From: Siderastrea siderea
Taxonomy: Eukaryota > Cnidaria > Anthozoa > Scleractinia > Rhizangiidae
Assembly (NCBI GenBank): GCA_964030785.1
Contig: OZ034972.1
Coordinates: forward strand, 50,198,538-50,262,537
Direction of reading: 5' to 3'
Length of the DNA stretch: 64,000 bases
The notes beneath the pieces were generated by a model. That model worked only from the letters and a program-made list of their open reading frames with translations. It was not told where the DNA came from and did not search any database. The position numbers were made by a program, and so were the translations under genes. Below are positions 35,718 to 45,810 of the stretch, one piece after another (positions within the stretch are counted from its first letter, which is position 1; each line of letters begins with the position of its first letter).

Positions 35718-35743
35718 CTAAAAGAAAGAATTTATCTACTTAC

Positions 35744-35859
35744 AGTTCTATGATTTATCCTTTCCTTGATAACCCTCTTTGCTGGCCCTTCTCCCTTTTG
35801 GAGTGACAAATGTTCTGGTCTTTTGTAGCCATTAAGTCCAGGTACTGGCCTGAATAAAC
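35744..35859 (-). CDS. small unidentified protein, penultimate exon
   Basis: A 116-nt minus-strand exon with acceptor AAATATTTTTAG and donor AGAACT|GTAAGTAG. It encodes LFRPVPGLNGYKRPEHLSLQ then KGEGPAKRVIKERINHRT, entering in phase 1 and leaving in phase 0. The exon contains no Met, so a start must lie in an upstream exon. The best upstream donor (36657) continues the frame as CPVAVYFSG-LFRPVPG, but that frame meets a TGA before any ATG. The short, basic, Gly/Pro-containing protein could be mitochondrial or ribosome-associated; that is only a guess. Confidence 0.6.
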
Positions 35860-36656
35860 CTAAAAATATTTAAGTGAAACTAAACTATAATTAATGCAAC
35901 CCTCAACAGAGTTATGCTAGTCTGTGGTACAATTCTTTAGGTTGTTCTTGTTAAACAATAATGAATGACCTGATTAAGGCAATATAATTTTCACTTTCAC
36001 TGAGACGAAAAACATAATAGTCACCTGAATTTTAGGATTGGGAAAACAAGGTTGCCACTCATCAGACAAAAATCTTCCCTGAAATTTCCCGATTTTCTAT
36101 TAACCACAATCCAGTTTTCAGTGATCATGAATAACAAAAACTATTTGAAACGATGTTGCCTTTCCAACATGAAAAAAACTTTGTCACGTCTGTTGACGAG
36201 CTAAGTAAAACTAAAATTCTTTGAGTTTGACTAATATCACAGCTTGATGCAAAGTCATAGTGAGCTTTACGTTTAAATGCTTTACATTTACCTGAGCTTA
36301 AAAAAATCTGTTTTTCGCTTAAACTGAAATGAATTGTGTGTGTAAAACAGGTGGTCAAAGTTAGCGACCATAAGCAAACAACAGAGAAATAACATATTCC
36401 TGTTAAGTATGAGCTGCAAGTATAAAGTGAAACCAAAGCCAATAAGCTGAGTATGCAGCTGCATGTGTCATAATATCGCTGGTTTAACTACAACACTAGT
36501 GACCAACAGAAAACAAACAATCAAACGAAAAGAAAGAGATAAACGTTTCCATAATAACCATTATTTGGAAACGTTTTGTACACATTGTTGATGGAAATAA
36601 AAAACAGTCTTCGCCGCGAAGACGAAGAAGAGCAAGTGTTAAGATTATGTACTTAC

Positions 36657-36735
36657 CGGAGAAATAAACCGCCACCGGACACTCACAGGAGGTTATAGCT
36701 TCTCAATAACACCATTTGCGTATCTGCAGAACGAA
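36657..36735 (-). other. putative first exon and promoter of the small minus-strand gene
   Basis: The minus strand has CTCCG|GTAAGTACATAATC, a near-perfect donor, in locally GC-richer DNA, with a plus-strand exon-like ATG about 290 bp away at 37027. Phase 1 would join it to 35859 in frame, but no in-frame ATG exists here; an ATG in another frame gives a 10-codon uORF. The start codon therefore remains unknown. Confidence 0.38.
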
Positions 36736-37026
36736 GATGAACCAGCTGGAAAGGAGAGACTGAAATGTCAAAGAAGCGATTACGCGAACATGAAGCAAGT
36801 GACGCCACAAATATACGCCACAAAAATTCGCCCATTTTCCGACAGCACTTCGGCCGCTTTGCTTGCCGACAAAGTCATATACTAAAACTAAAACACTTTG
36901 ACGCTCGAATATTCGAATTCATACGCTGACGTTTTCTCGCTTTTGAACACGCAATTTATCGTCAGCAAGGTGAAAAAATTTCGTGAGCAAAAGAGCAAAA
37001 CAAGAATGCATCCCAGGCGCAAAGAA

Positions 37027-37284
37027 ATGTTACTCGACGTTTTCAGCCTTCCCTCCCGTTTAACTAACTGGTAAGTTTGTTTACATTGTTTTTACCGCTG
37101 TGTATGTTTCCCACGCAACGTCAATTGAAATTTCAACTACGGAGTTCACATCAAAATGCTAATAAGCTAATAAGTTTCTAATCAGCGTTCTAGCTCCGTG
37201 GACGCAAATTTTCTTACTTCTAATTTGTTTTGTATATACAGGATTTGCAATAAATGTGTTCAAATCTGGATGGCAGATGTATGA
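37027..37284 (+). CDS. possible two-exon mini-ORF, divergent to the gene on the left
   Basis: ATG at 37027, exon to 37070 (AACTG|GTAAGTTTG, phase 2), then acceptor TTGTATATACAG and continuation from 37242 to TGA at 37284. The product would be 28 residues with a CNKC pair (MLLDVFSLPSRLTNW-ICNKC). Splice sites are good, but so short a product is doubtful; it may be a uORF or a non-coding transcript leader. Confidence 0.22.
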
Positions 37285-37740
37285 ATCCCACAGACTTTGC
37301 AATCGGACGGTAAAGATATTCTACCAGGACCTGCTGCATAATTCAAGACATTTAAAAGTAAGTTGAAACGATTTTTTAAAGAATGACAATAGGAACAAAT
37401 CAATATCAAATCTGAGTCCACCGTTCGGCATTTACCTGATTGTCTGTCAAAACGGCAATATTCCAAAACAACCGAAAAAATGCTTAAGCAATAAGGTGTG
37501 GTGACAATCCGTAGCTTCCTGTAAAGTAGTCCCGTTGCTGTTTTTGTAAACCGTGGACAGAATAAACCAAAAAAATCACTGACTATATAAAAGGCTTCGC
37601 TGGCAATTTTGTCAAAAAGGAAACCCTGGAGGAACCGCTGGGTATGATTTCTGCCTTTGCTGGCTCAACACGGGAAGGAAATTTGGGATTGGCATCGCGA
37701 AAGCCAGTTTTCGGATTTCGAATCACTCGGGTATTTATTA

Positions 37741-37956
37741 GCGACCTTCAGATCTGACTACGTATACGAGATTGAGTACGAGTTCGACTTTCACATTTCA
37801 AAAACGTTACGTTCTCAAAGCCATCGTTCCTCCCTGTTGCTGACCAGCGGAGGAGAATGCTAAGTGAACGATATTCACAGGACAGATTACAAAAGCGCGC
37901 GACAAGGAATTCAAGTCGTACTCAATCTCGTACTCGTGGTCCGATCTGAAGGTCGC
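37741..37956. mobile_element. MITE with ~45-bp inverted ends and TATTA duplication
   Basis: Ends read GCGACCTTCAGATCTGACTA and, inverted, GCGACCTTCAGATCGGACCA, both continuing to TACGAGATTGAGTACGA. It is flanked by TATTA on both sides. 216 bp, non-coding. Confidence 0.85.
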
Positions 37957-38179
37957 TATTATCTGTTATTATACGGACAGGATAATTACTGAAACGATAA
38001 CAGTTTGCCTTATGAAATACCAGATATGCTCCTGGAAATACCTGATACAGCGTATGTCTTTAAAAGTAACGAAAACACAAATGTGAAAAGAAAACACAAC
38101 CCTAATTCAAGGAAGGAGTCCATGGTTCCCACTGCTGTAGTTGTTGCTTATCGGAAGTTAAAAACAATGGAAAATTTCA

Positions 38180-38305
38180 CCACCTAAAAGTGGACACTTA
38201 CGGAGGTGGTCGCTTGCGGCAGCTATAGTGAAATGACTGGGGGAATTTAGGTGGTCGCTGTCAAGGGAGGTGGTCGCACTGGGAGGTTCGACTGTATATA
38301 CTTCA
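38180..38305. repeat. dispersed GGAGGTGGTCGC-type repeat
   Basis: Contains three spaced copies of GGTGGTCGC with the end word GGAGGTTCGACTGTATATA. This looks like one end of a dispersed element. No partner end was located. Confidence 0.4.
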
Positions 38306-38877
38306 CCCTGGGCTTATGTTAACTGTGCATCTATTTGTTCTTCTCTTTAATATATCTCTCTCTTCACTTTGCAGTCGAAGACGTCCAAGCCCAATACAAC
38401 GTTATGGAATAGGAGGACAGCGTCAATGTTGTCCGCACAGAAGCTTTTGTCATAACATGAGTGCAGTGAGTGTGCGAATGAGTGTGTTGGTGGGTGGTGG
38501 TTGATTCAGTAACTGAGCCGAGCATTAGTGATCAAAGAAGTGCATTACCGGTAGTGTCAATTCTAAGAATGTTTTCATAAGCTATTGATACCAATGCAAT
38601 CAAACATTGATAAAGGCGGGGGGGGGGGGGGGAGGGGACCGAATGGTCGACTAAAGAGTATTATACTGTGAACTTCAGGAACAAAACCTAGCAAATAAAA
38701 GGTTACAAATTTTATCGACAGAATTTGTTTATTCAGTGATTTAGAGGATTGCAATGAGATCACCAGTCACTGAAAATCTGATCCAGCCGAAGATTGCATG
38801 ACACAATCCGAGCGCCATTTAATGAACTTACCGACAGAAAACGTCCAAATTTTCAACTGCAGATAAGGCAAGGACTA

Positions 38878-39130
38878 AATTTCATGCCCCGGATGGAACT
38901 GGTTGAAACCTAAATTCATGCCCGGCCAGGCTTGAAATCAGCCAAAAAGATATTTTCATGCCCGGCGTGAAATTTAGGTTTCCACCGATTTCATGCCCGG
39001 CATGAAATTTAGATTTTCATGCCGGGCATGAAATGCAACCTCGTTTCCGTGCAGTAGCCTCGATATCCTTTGATTTCATGCCCTGCATGAAATTCAGATT
39101 TTCATGCTGGGCATGAAATTCAACCTCGTT
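38878..39130. repeat. cluster 2 of CATGCCSGGCATG near-palindromes
   Basis: Exact 13-mers at 38992 and 39018, with degenerate copies on both sides (CATGCCCGGCGTG, CATGCCCTGCATG, CATGCTGGGCATG). Same theme as cluster 1 at 32.7 kb and subterminal to the inverse arm ending at 39877. Confidence 0.82.
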
Positions 39131-39364
39131 TCCATGAACCAGCCTCGATATCATCCTTGGCAAGAGTTGAAACTTTTGGGCTGCAGGGCATGTGCCGAGT
39201 TTTTTCATGCCCTGGAGATGAGATTTTTTAAAATGGCCCACTGCCTGGACTTTTTAATGCCCAGGGTATGGCAATTTGAGAATTTTGGAAAATATGACGG
39301 TTGGAACAGATTTTTGCTTGAATTTAGCATGAAGAGATAAATTTCATGTCAAAACCATTGTTTT

Positions 39365-39877
39365 TCCATTTTTTCATTGAAATTTCACTTTCCAACCCGT
39401 TCCAACTAACATGTGTACTCTTCATCATGTTTGCTTAGTGCGCATTCCATCTAAAATGAACAGACAATTAAATTATTTCATTCATTTATTTTTCATTTAT
39501 TTGTTCATCTAATAATGGGAACTACGTGATATAATATAAATGAATAAAATAAATTATGAATAAATAAATAGCTAAACAAATAAATAAATAAATAAATAAA
39601 TAAATAAACAACAAATAAACAAATAAATAAAAACAAAGATTGAACTGATGAGTAGATAAACAAATAAATGAAAAATAAATGAATGAATGAAATAATTTAT
39701 TATCAATTCATTTATGATGGAATGCGCACTAAGCAAACATGATGAAGAGTTCACATGTTAGTTGGGCGGAAATTCTCTATGCGTGCGTTTTACGCTTATC
39801 GCTCGACTATCCTCAAGAAAGAAAAGAGAATGGTTTGTAGTTTGTAGTGTGTTGTTCATGCTTTAGAGTGATTTTAC
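39365..39877 (-). repeat. right arm of the distant inverted repeat pair, interrupted
   Basis: Inverse of 32151-32290: the outer part lies at 39765-39877 and the inner part at 39365-39405. Between them sits the foldback at 39405-39765. The outer arms are about 7.7 kb apart. Confidence 0.8.
39405..39765. mobile_element. foldback element with ~85-bp arms around an (AAAT)n core
   Basis: ACTAACATGTGTACTCTTCA, CATGTTTGCTTAGTGCGCAT and TTATTTCATTCATTT on the left return inverted on the right with few changes. The middle is about 180 bp of AAAT/ATTT microsatellite. It interrupts the older repeat arm described around it, so it inserted later. Confidence 0.85.
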
Positions 39878-41860
39878 TTAACCTTTTGCCCTTCATTAGA
39901 AGAAAATGTTTTCGTTTTCGTTTACAAAAATCCAATAACATTTCCCGGCATTTTGTGGAATTTCATTTTCGTGAATGAATTTTCATTCCAGCTATACGTT
40001 GCTTCATTCGTAATTGTTTCACGGGTTTAAATAAAACAAATCTATCTGGAGATATTTGTCTAATTTTCGCTTGGAGATCGTTGCCAGCCGTGGTTCAGTT
40101 GTTCATCTGTTACTTGGTATAAGTTCCTATTATTTTCCTGTACAATAGGGTGGATTCATCTGTAACATATGAATATAGTTGTCTCCTTGACCAGTGCAAA
40201 GTAACTATTGTTTTGAACGAGTCAGGTTTAAAATAAGCGCATTGGTTATAGTCGTTTCACTCAACCCGTGAAACTATAATTAACACTTTAGTGTCTCATA
40301 GTTGAAACTAAGCAACAGAAAGCAATGGAATAAGGGTGTAAGAGTGACTAATAATTTAGCATCTAGTTCACAGGTTAAGTAAAATCACTCTGGTAAGATT
40401 AACTGTATACACGTATGCTACAAACGAATTCATCCAGTCTAATAAAAACAACAACAACAACAAAAATTAACAAACAAGTGGACATTAAATAAAAAAATAC
40501 AATGACAAGTTGCTCTATATGTTTATGCAACGAGCAACACAAAACTACAACAATGCTAAATAAAATAAAATAAAATAAAATAAAATAACATAACATAAAA
40601 TAACATGAAATAAAATAAAACTAGAGTTGTCGAGCATGATTACTTTGCGTTTCACTTAAGCAACCCCCTCTCCCTTAACACTCGTACAAATGATAGTGAG
40701 ATAAGGTAGTGAGACTGGGTACCCAGTTATCGCAATGAACATTTGTCATTAATCACAAAGGTTGAATACGAGCGAGCACATTGTGCCAGAAAGGAAAAAC
40801 CAAGAAAACCTTTATATTTCCAGTACTTGTGTAGTAATTTTTCTAAAGGGCACCCAGGCTTACGAACAGACCACCTTAGTGGCAAAATATAACATTATGT
40901 AATTAACAAAAGGCCGCGAAGTGGAGGTGAACATTAACTTGCAGTAAAGTACCGAGGTAAATATCTACCCCTCCTCACCGACACTACGGTGAATAAGTAT
41001 TTTAGTATCTACCAAACCAGTAGACATCCAACATCAAATAGTTCCCTTTATGAGAAACGAGGTTAGGTTCATAAAAATGGAATGTTAAGAACCAGCAAGA
41101 CAAAAATCGGACTGATTGAAATTTCAAGACCACGGACAAATACTAACCTTGACATATTGCTTTCAAATAAAACAATCAATAAAGTATGAGAAACCCAAAT
41201 TCGAAAATAAATTGCTGCAAAACCTTCAAGGTTTCAGCGGCCAACTACTGTGTCAAGAGTCCATTATTGTAAAGTTTTAAGGCCTAACAGAGAAAGGGTG
41301 GGAAGAGAGAACGAGAAGCCGGGGGGTAGAGGGTGGTAGAGCCCCCACACCCACTCTTCCCCACCGGAGGCCAAGAGAGGGGCTGGGGGGGGGGGGCAGG
41401 GGGTAAAAAGAGAACAAACTGTGTGCGAAATTCAGAACAATGCCGACAGGTGAGTACCCAAAATAAGTTCCCATGTGTTGTTGCTTGACTGTCCTGAAGC
41501 CTTTAAGCAGCATTTCAGCGAGTTTTTTATTCTCTCCTTATTTAGGAGCTTTCGGCTTGAGATACCCCACCAGCACCCGAGGTGCCACAGGCCTTCTCGC
41601 GGTGTTGCATGCCTCTTGCCGGTCGGTTGGCCTTCGGCGAACCAGACTTCTTGCAAAAGCATAAATAAACGTGCCGTGAGAGAACCTCTGGAACTCAGGG
41701 TAACCTACCAGACACAGCGTTTTCAAAACCATCTCCTGGGCCTAAGGGACCTGCGACGATAAGCACTCTCACCCACTAACCAATCCATAACCAGGAGCTT
41801 TTGGTTAGGGAGTGGGAACTTCTCTCCACAGCCCTTCTCCTTTTGAAGAGATGGAGGCTT
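39878..41860. other. intergenic stretch with microsatellites
   Basis: An (AAATA)n run at about 40557-40620 and a G-run near 41385-41400. Around 41500-41740 is a GC-rich block with short overlapping frames on both strands and no motif. I see no supported gene. Confidence 0.5.
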
Positions 41861-41865
41861 TTTAG

Positions 41866-42000
41866 TTAACCTGCGTGGCAGGCGCGAAAAGAACGGGAGT
41901 GGGGGAATTAGTAGGCGAGAGACACGAGTGCAGAACGGAAACGGAAAGGGGCGCCAACTACCACTCCCCCACTTACTTTCTCTCGCCCTCCGTGCTTGCC
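41866..42000. repeat. end of a CCTGCGTGGCAGGCG-family element
   Basis: AACCTGCGTGGCAGGCGCGAA is the same end as that of the complete MITE at 62317-62470. A further copy of the end (ACGCCTGCTACGCAGGCTG) is at about 44595. Here the other end appears lost. Confidence 0.6.
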
Positions 42001-42004
42001 GCCA

Positions 42005-42212
42005 ATAATGATAATAATAATAGCAATAATAATAATAATAATAATAATAACAACAATAACAACAACAATAATAATAATAACAATAATAATAACAACAACA
42101 ACAACAATAATAATAATAATAACAATAATAATAATAACAACAACAATAGTAACAATAACAACAACAATAATAATAATAATAACAATAATAATAATAATAA
42201 TAATAATAATAA
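42005..42212. repeat. (AAT/AAC)n microsatellite
   Basis: About 208 bp of mixed AAT and AAC triplets. It gives a 77-residue poly-Asn frame on the plus strand and a poly-Leu frame on the minus strand, both artefacts of the repeat. Confidence 0.97.
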
Positions 42213-44734
42213 TTTTTATTCTCTAGAATCCAGAAGCGAGGTCGTTCAAAATCTTATATGGCTAGACAAAGAAAACAAGTAAACAGCAAACCACCACCAC
42301 TTCTTAAACCGGAAAAAATGAACGAAAAAATTCAATTAAAAACATGAATATATGAATAAACTAACCATGGGAGTGGGTGTGGGATTGTCTACCCTAACCT
42401 GGCCGGTGGCGGAGAAGAGTGAGTGTGGGAGACTCTCCCACCCCCTTCCCTACAAGAGACAAGCAAAGGACTATTAAAGTCCCCATATCGTCGAATAAAA
42501 AAGACAAAACAGCCGTCCATGACCGACAGTACACAGATGAATTGCCTGTACGCATGCGTAAGGCTGATGCCCGACGGCATGTAGCATTTCGTGTACATTG
42601 CTTGTAGCATATTAAAAATTACAGTAACCCAAAGTTTCCGAGACTCAACACCGTATTGAAACTTTAGGAAAATATGAAAATTTCCCCACGGAGTGGTGGG
42701 TGGAGTACCTCTACCCTCCCCCTCTCCTTCCCCTTCTGGGAGTGGGAGAGTGGTGGGTGGAGTCCCCTCTGTTAGGCCTTTTAACTTTAAAACAAGAAAA
42801 GCCCTAGGGCCATTAGACCCCGCCGTTGTTCTCCCCCCGGGGGGTGTAAAATATGTGACGGTCACTCAATATAAAGGCCCTCGGCTGTGGACTGTGAAGC
42901 GAAAGACACAACGAGTATTCCTTTGGTCGAGCGAAAACCGGAGGTCTGGGGCAAGTGACCACCAAAAAAAACATCACGGAAAAAACAATGGGTATTACTA
43001 GACCCCGTCCTGACGGCGGGGTAACAGTGAACTCTGACACAGTAGTTGGCCGCTTAAGCCTTGTAGGTATTGCGGCAATTTATTTTGGAGTTTAGGTTTT
43101 TCTTTCTTTATTGATTGTTTTATTTGATCTTTGGTAAAGCTATGTTAACGCTTTTACTTATTTTCTGTCGTCTCGAAATTTTAAACAATCGGATTTTTGT
43201 TCATTTGGTTGTAGCATTGGAAGTTGCAGCATCTGCAAGAGTAGATAACACATGATTATTAGGTAACGTTAAATGCCTCAAAATTAAGCCTGGGATTTTT
43301 TTTAAAAATAATTTTAAACTAGCCGAGCAGAACCCTTTTAGTCACTTACAGCTTTTTTGTAATCTATATATTTAAGTAATTGGAATGAAACTTGGATGGT
43401 CTATACTTCTCGATCTGTAAATTGTGATATGATGTCATGTGGTAATGACAGCTATGAGTTCACAATTTGCCCACTTAAGTTCTACTATCTTGGATTTTTA
43501 TTTGCAATGTTTCACTAGGCCACAAAAACACCAATATATATATGCATTAAAAACGACTATAATGTGCAAACCAAACATATGCCCGCAGTGCAATGAAAGG
43601 ATGAATAAATCAGTTTTATTTAGCCATACCAGCCCATCAATTGAAGTTGATTTTCAAGAATGGGTGCTATATTTAATAGAGAACTAAACATAAATAACTT
43701 GAATACAACATAAACTATGTCAATGATCAGCGATTAAAAATAAAGTAAAACTAGAAGATGGATCATTTTACTCCATAGCAACGAGACGCTGGGTTTTTTC
43801 TCTTAAAATGAAACGTTTTGCTCAAAAAAATTTTTAAGTTAAAGGCAATTGGCAATGAAATACGAGGCTCGATTATTCTCTAAAAAGGCGAGTATTTATG
43901 TGGTTTGTTTGACAAAACTTTCCTGGTTTTCTTTTCCTCCACTAGTTGTAGTTTGTGTTGAAGTGCTTACCCGCCGTTTGCCTTAAGCCAGCTGCCAGCT
44001 AGAAGCTTAACACAGTTTAATAATTGCAGATTAGAGTTTTGACCTCCGTTTCTCAGTTAAAATTTTGTTAGTTTCTTTGGAGTTTTCTTACTTAAGTTTG
44101 CCCCATTTGGCTTTATTATTCTTAGCTAAAATAGTCAAATAGAAACCTTGCAAAACGCCGTGTCTTTGACAAGTACTTATCACAACAAGTTTTCCGGTGT
44201 AGTTTTCTCTAGGCGTCTATTTGCGAAAATATTGACCGAGATCAAGCACAACTGCTTAAACTACTAAGATATTAGAGGCAGAGACTAAGGAGTGCGAGTA
44301 ATTTCCAATGAAGGTTTTACTTGTTTTCAAGAACTTTCGGTAAGACGAAATTTAAACGTCTCATTTCATTTTAAACAAACCAAAGCCTGGTAGCGTCAGT
44401 TTTTCAAAGGACATTCTTTAGTTTAATATTTCTACAAGTTTGTTTGAGTATTAGGAGCCATGCTAATACTTGGACCTACTATTTTTTCTGGTAGATTTAG
44501 AAGTAATACCCGCTACCAACGTGGCCACAGTGCCCTGTTAGGTTGCTATAGTTTACCTGAGCACATTTGTGCGGTATTCTGACTTTGTCCTTTTACGCCT
44601 GCTACGCAGGCTGTTTAGAAATTGGAGGTGGTATCATTTTCATTCTAATATTACTACTGGATTATATTGTATTTACTTGATCGCTAGTTTAATTATTTCG
44701 CAAACAAACAAACAAACAAACAAAAAAACAAAAA
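42213..44734. other. intergenic stretch
   Basis: Includes a GC-rich patch (42380-43020) with GGTGGGTGGAGT repeats and inverted CCCCGCCGT/ACGGCGGGG words, probably a decayed element. The rest is AT-rich with no supported exon. Confidence 0.5.
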
Positions 44735-44958
44735 GACAGTAAATAGCCAATAAGCTTACGTTCCAGATCAAATGTTGTCCATGTGTTGTTTCTTGTCCTC
44801 TTGAAGACTAATTTAATTTTAGTTATTTCCGGTCTTCTAAAATAAATGTTAGGTAATCAAAAAACTGGCTGAAATGCAGAAAAGACTTTACTACGATCAC
44901 GGAACAACACATGGACAACATAAACTTAAAACGTAAAATTTATTGGCTATTTACCGTC
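44735..44958. mobile_element. MITE with imperfect ~60-bp inverted ends
   Basis: The left end GACAGTAAATAGCCAATAA and right end (inverted) GACGGTAAATAGCCAATAA are followed on both sides by ATGTTGTCCATGTGTTGTT. 224 bp, non-coding. An (AAAC)n run lies directly left (44701-44728). Confidence 0.78.
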
Positions 44959-45762
44959 ATTGTTTTTCATTGTCTGAATAAATTAGCGATCAAGCTCCAT
45001 TTAAATTATTATTTTTTTTGTCACGAAAGTGGTCTGTTCGTAAGCCTGGGCTCGCTTTGACGTAAGCAGCCTGGAAAAGCAGCACCATGTTCTTTGAAAA
45101 GACCAATTCAGTCTCCTCTTTCGAACATCTATCACACAAAGTTAGAACAAAACCCCCCCAAGACCACTAACGGAGTCTGTTCGTGAGCCTGGGCACCCCT
45201 CCTTATGTCACAGATCTGGGAGAGATGGGAAAGAGAGCAAGTGGTCCCTGAGCCATTTTTTTGGCACTCGAACGAGGCTGCGTACGAAAGCCTAACTGTG
45301 CGTGCATACGTCACATTCAGAATAAAGTCGAATGAATTTATTAAGGACACTGACAAGGACCATGATAGCGTTTCTTTTGAGCAACAAATAACCAGTGCCC
45401 ATTTACAAAAAATGTGGCGCCAAGAGAGAAGGTCTTTTTGCGGACATAGAGCTCCGTTTGCTGACTGATTTAATACGATTTATCCAGATTAAACTTTTAA
45501 TTTGCAAGACGATTTCTAACGAAGTTGTATACATGGATCGCATTCTGGCTGCCTTCTTAAAGAAGAAAGGCATGAAGAAAAACATGGCTTTCAGGCGAAC
45601 CTCCCCTTCGAGTAATGCACCAAGATACATTGCGTGCAATTGATGTATCTGATATCCAACTGGGCCCAGGTAATTGTAACGCAAGCTTTTTACTGTTTAT
45701 AAATATGAGAATGCATGAGTTGCAATACATGACAAAGTCGCGAGATAATTTTACAAAAATCA
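44959..45762. other. upstream flank of GLB1 copy 1
   Basis: No supported gene. GTCTGTTCGTAAGCCTGGGC (about 45030) and GTCTGTTCGTGAGCCTGGGC (about 45175) are direct repeats, and the same word occurs inverted near 40855-40875. The open frames at 45205-45684 overlap one another on both strands and show no domain. Confidence 0.5.
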
Positions 45763-45772
45763 GTCACATGAT
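45763..45772 (+). promoter_or_regulatory. M-box / CLEAR-like E-box, GLB1 copy 1
   Basis: GTCACATGAT lies 38-48 bp upstream of the ATG. TCACATGA is the classic M-box bound by MITF/TFEB-type bHLH-Zip factors. All four copies have such a box at a similar place. Confidence 0.55.
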
Positions 45773-45810
45773 TTCTGCCTGACACTCCGGGCTGTGTAAC
45801 GCCAAAAGAA

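Noticed and set aside
41277..41762. GC-rich block with frames on both strands
   Set aside because: Five mutually overlapping frames without domain. More likely a decayed repeat.
41875..42282. Poly-Asn protein (plus) and poly-Leu protein (minus)
   Set aside because: Direct translations of the (AAT/AAC)n microsatellite.
45205..45684. Overlapping open frames of 82-93 codons upstream of GLB1 copy 1
   Set aside because: Frames overlap on both strands, no motif, no splice partners, and repeat words run through them.
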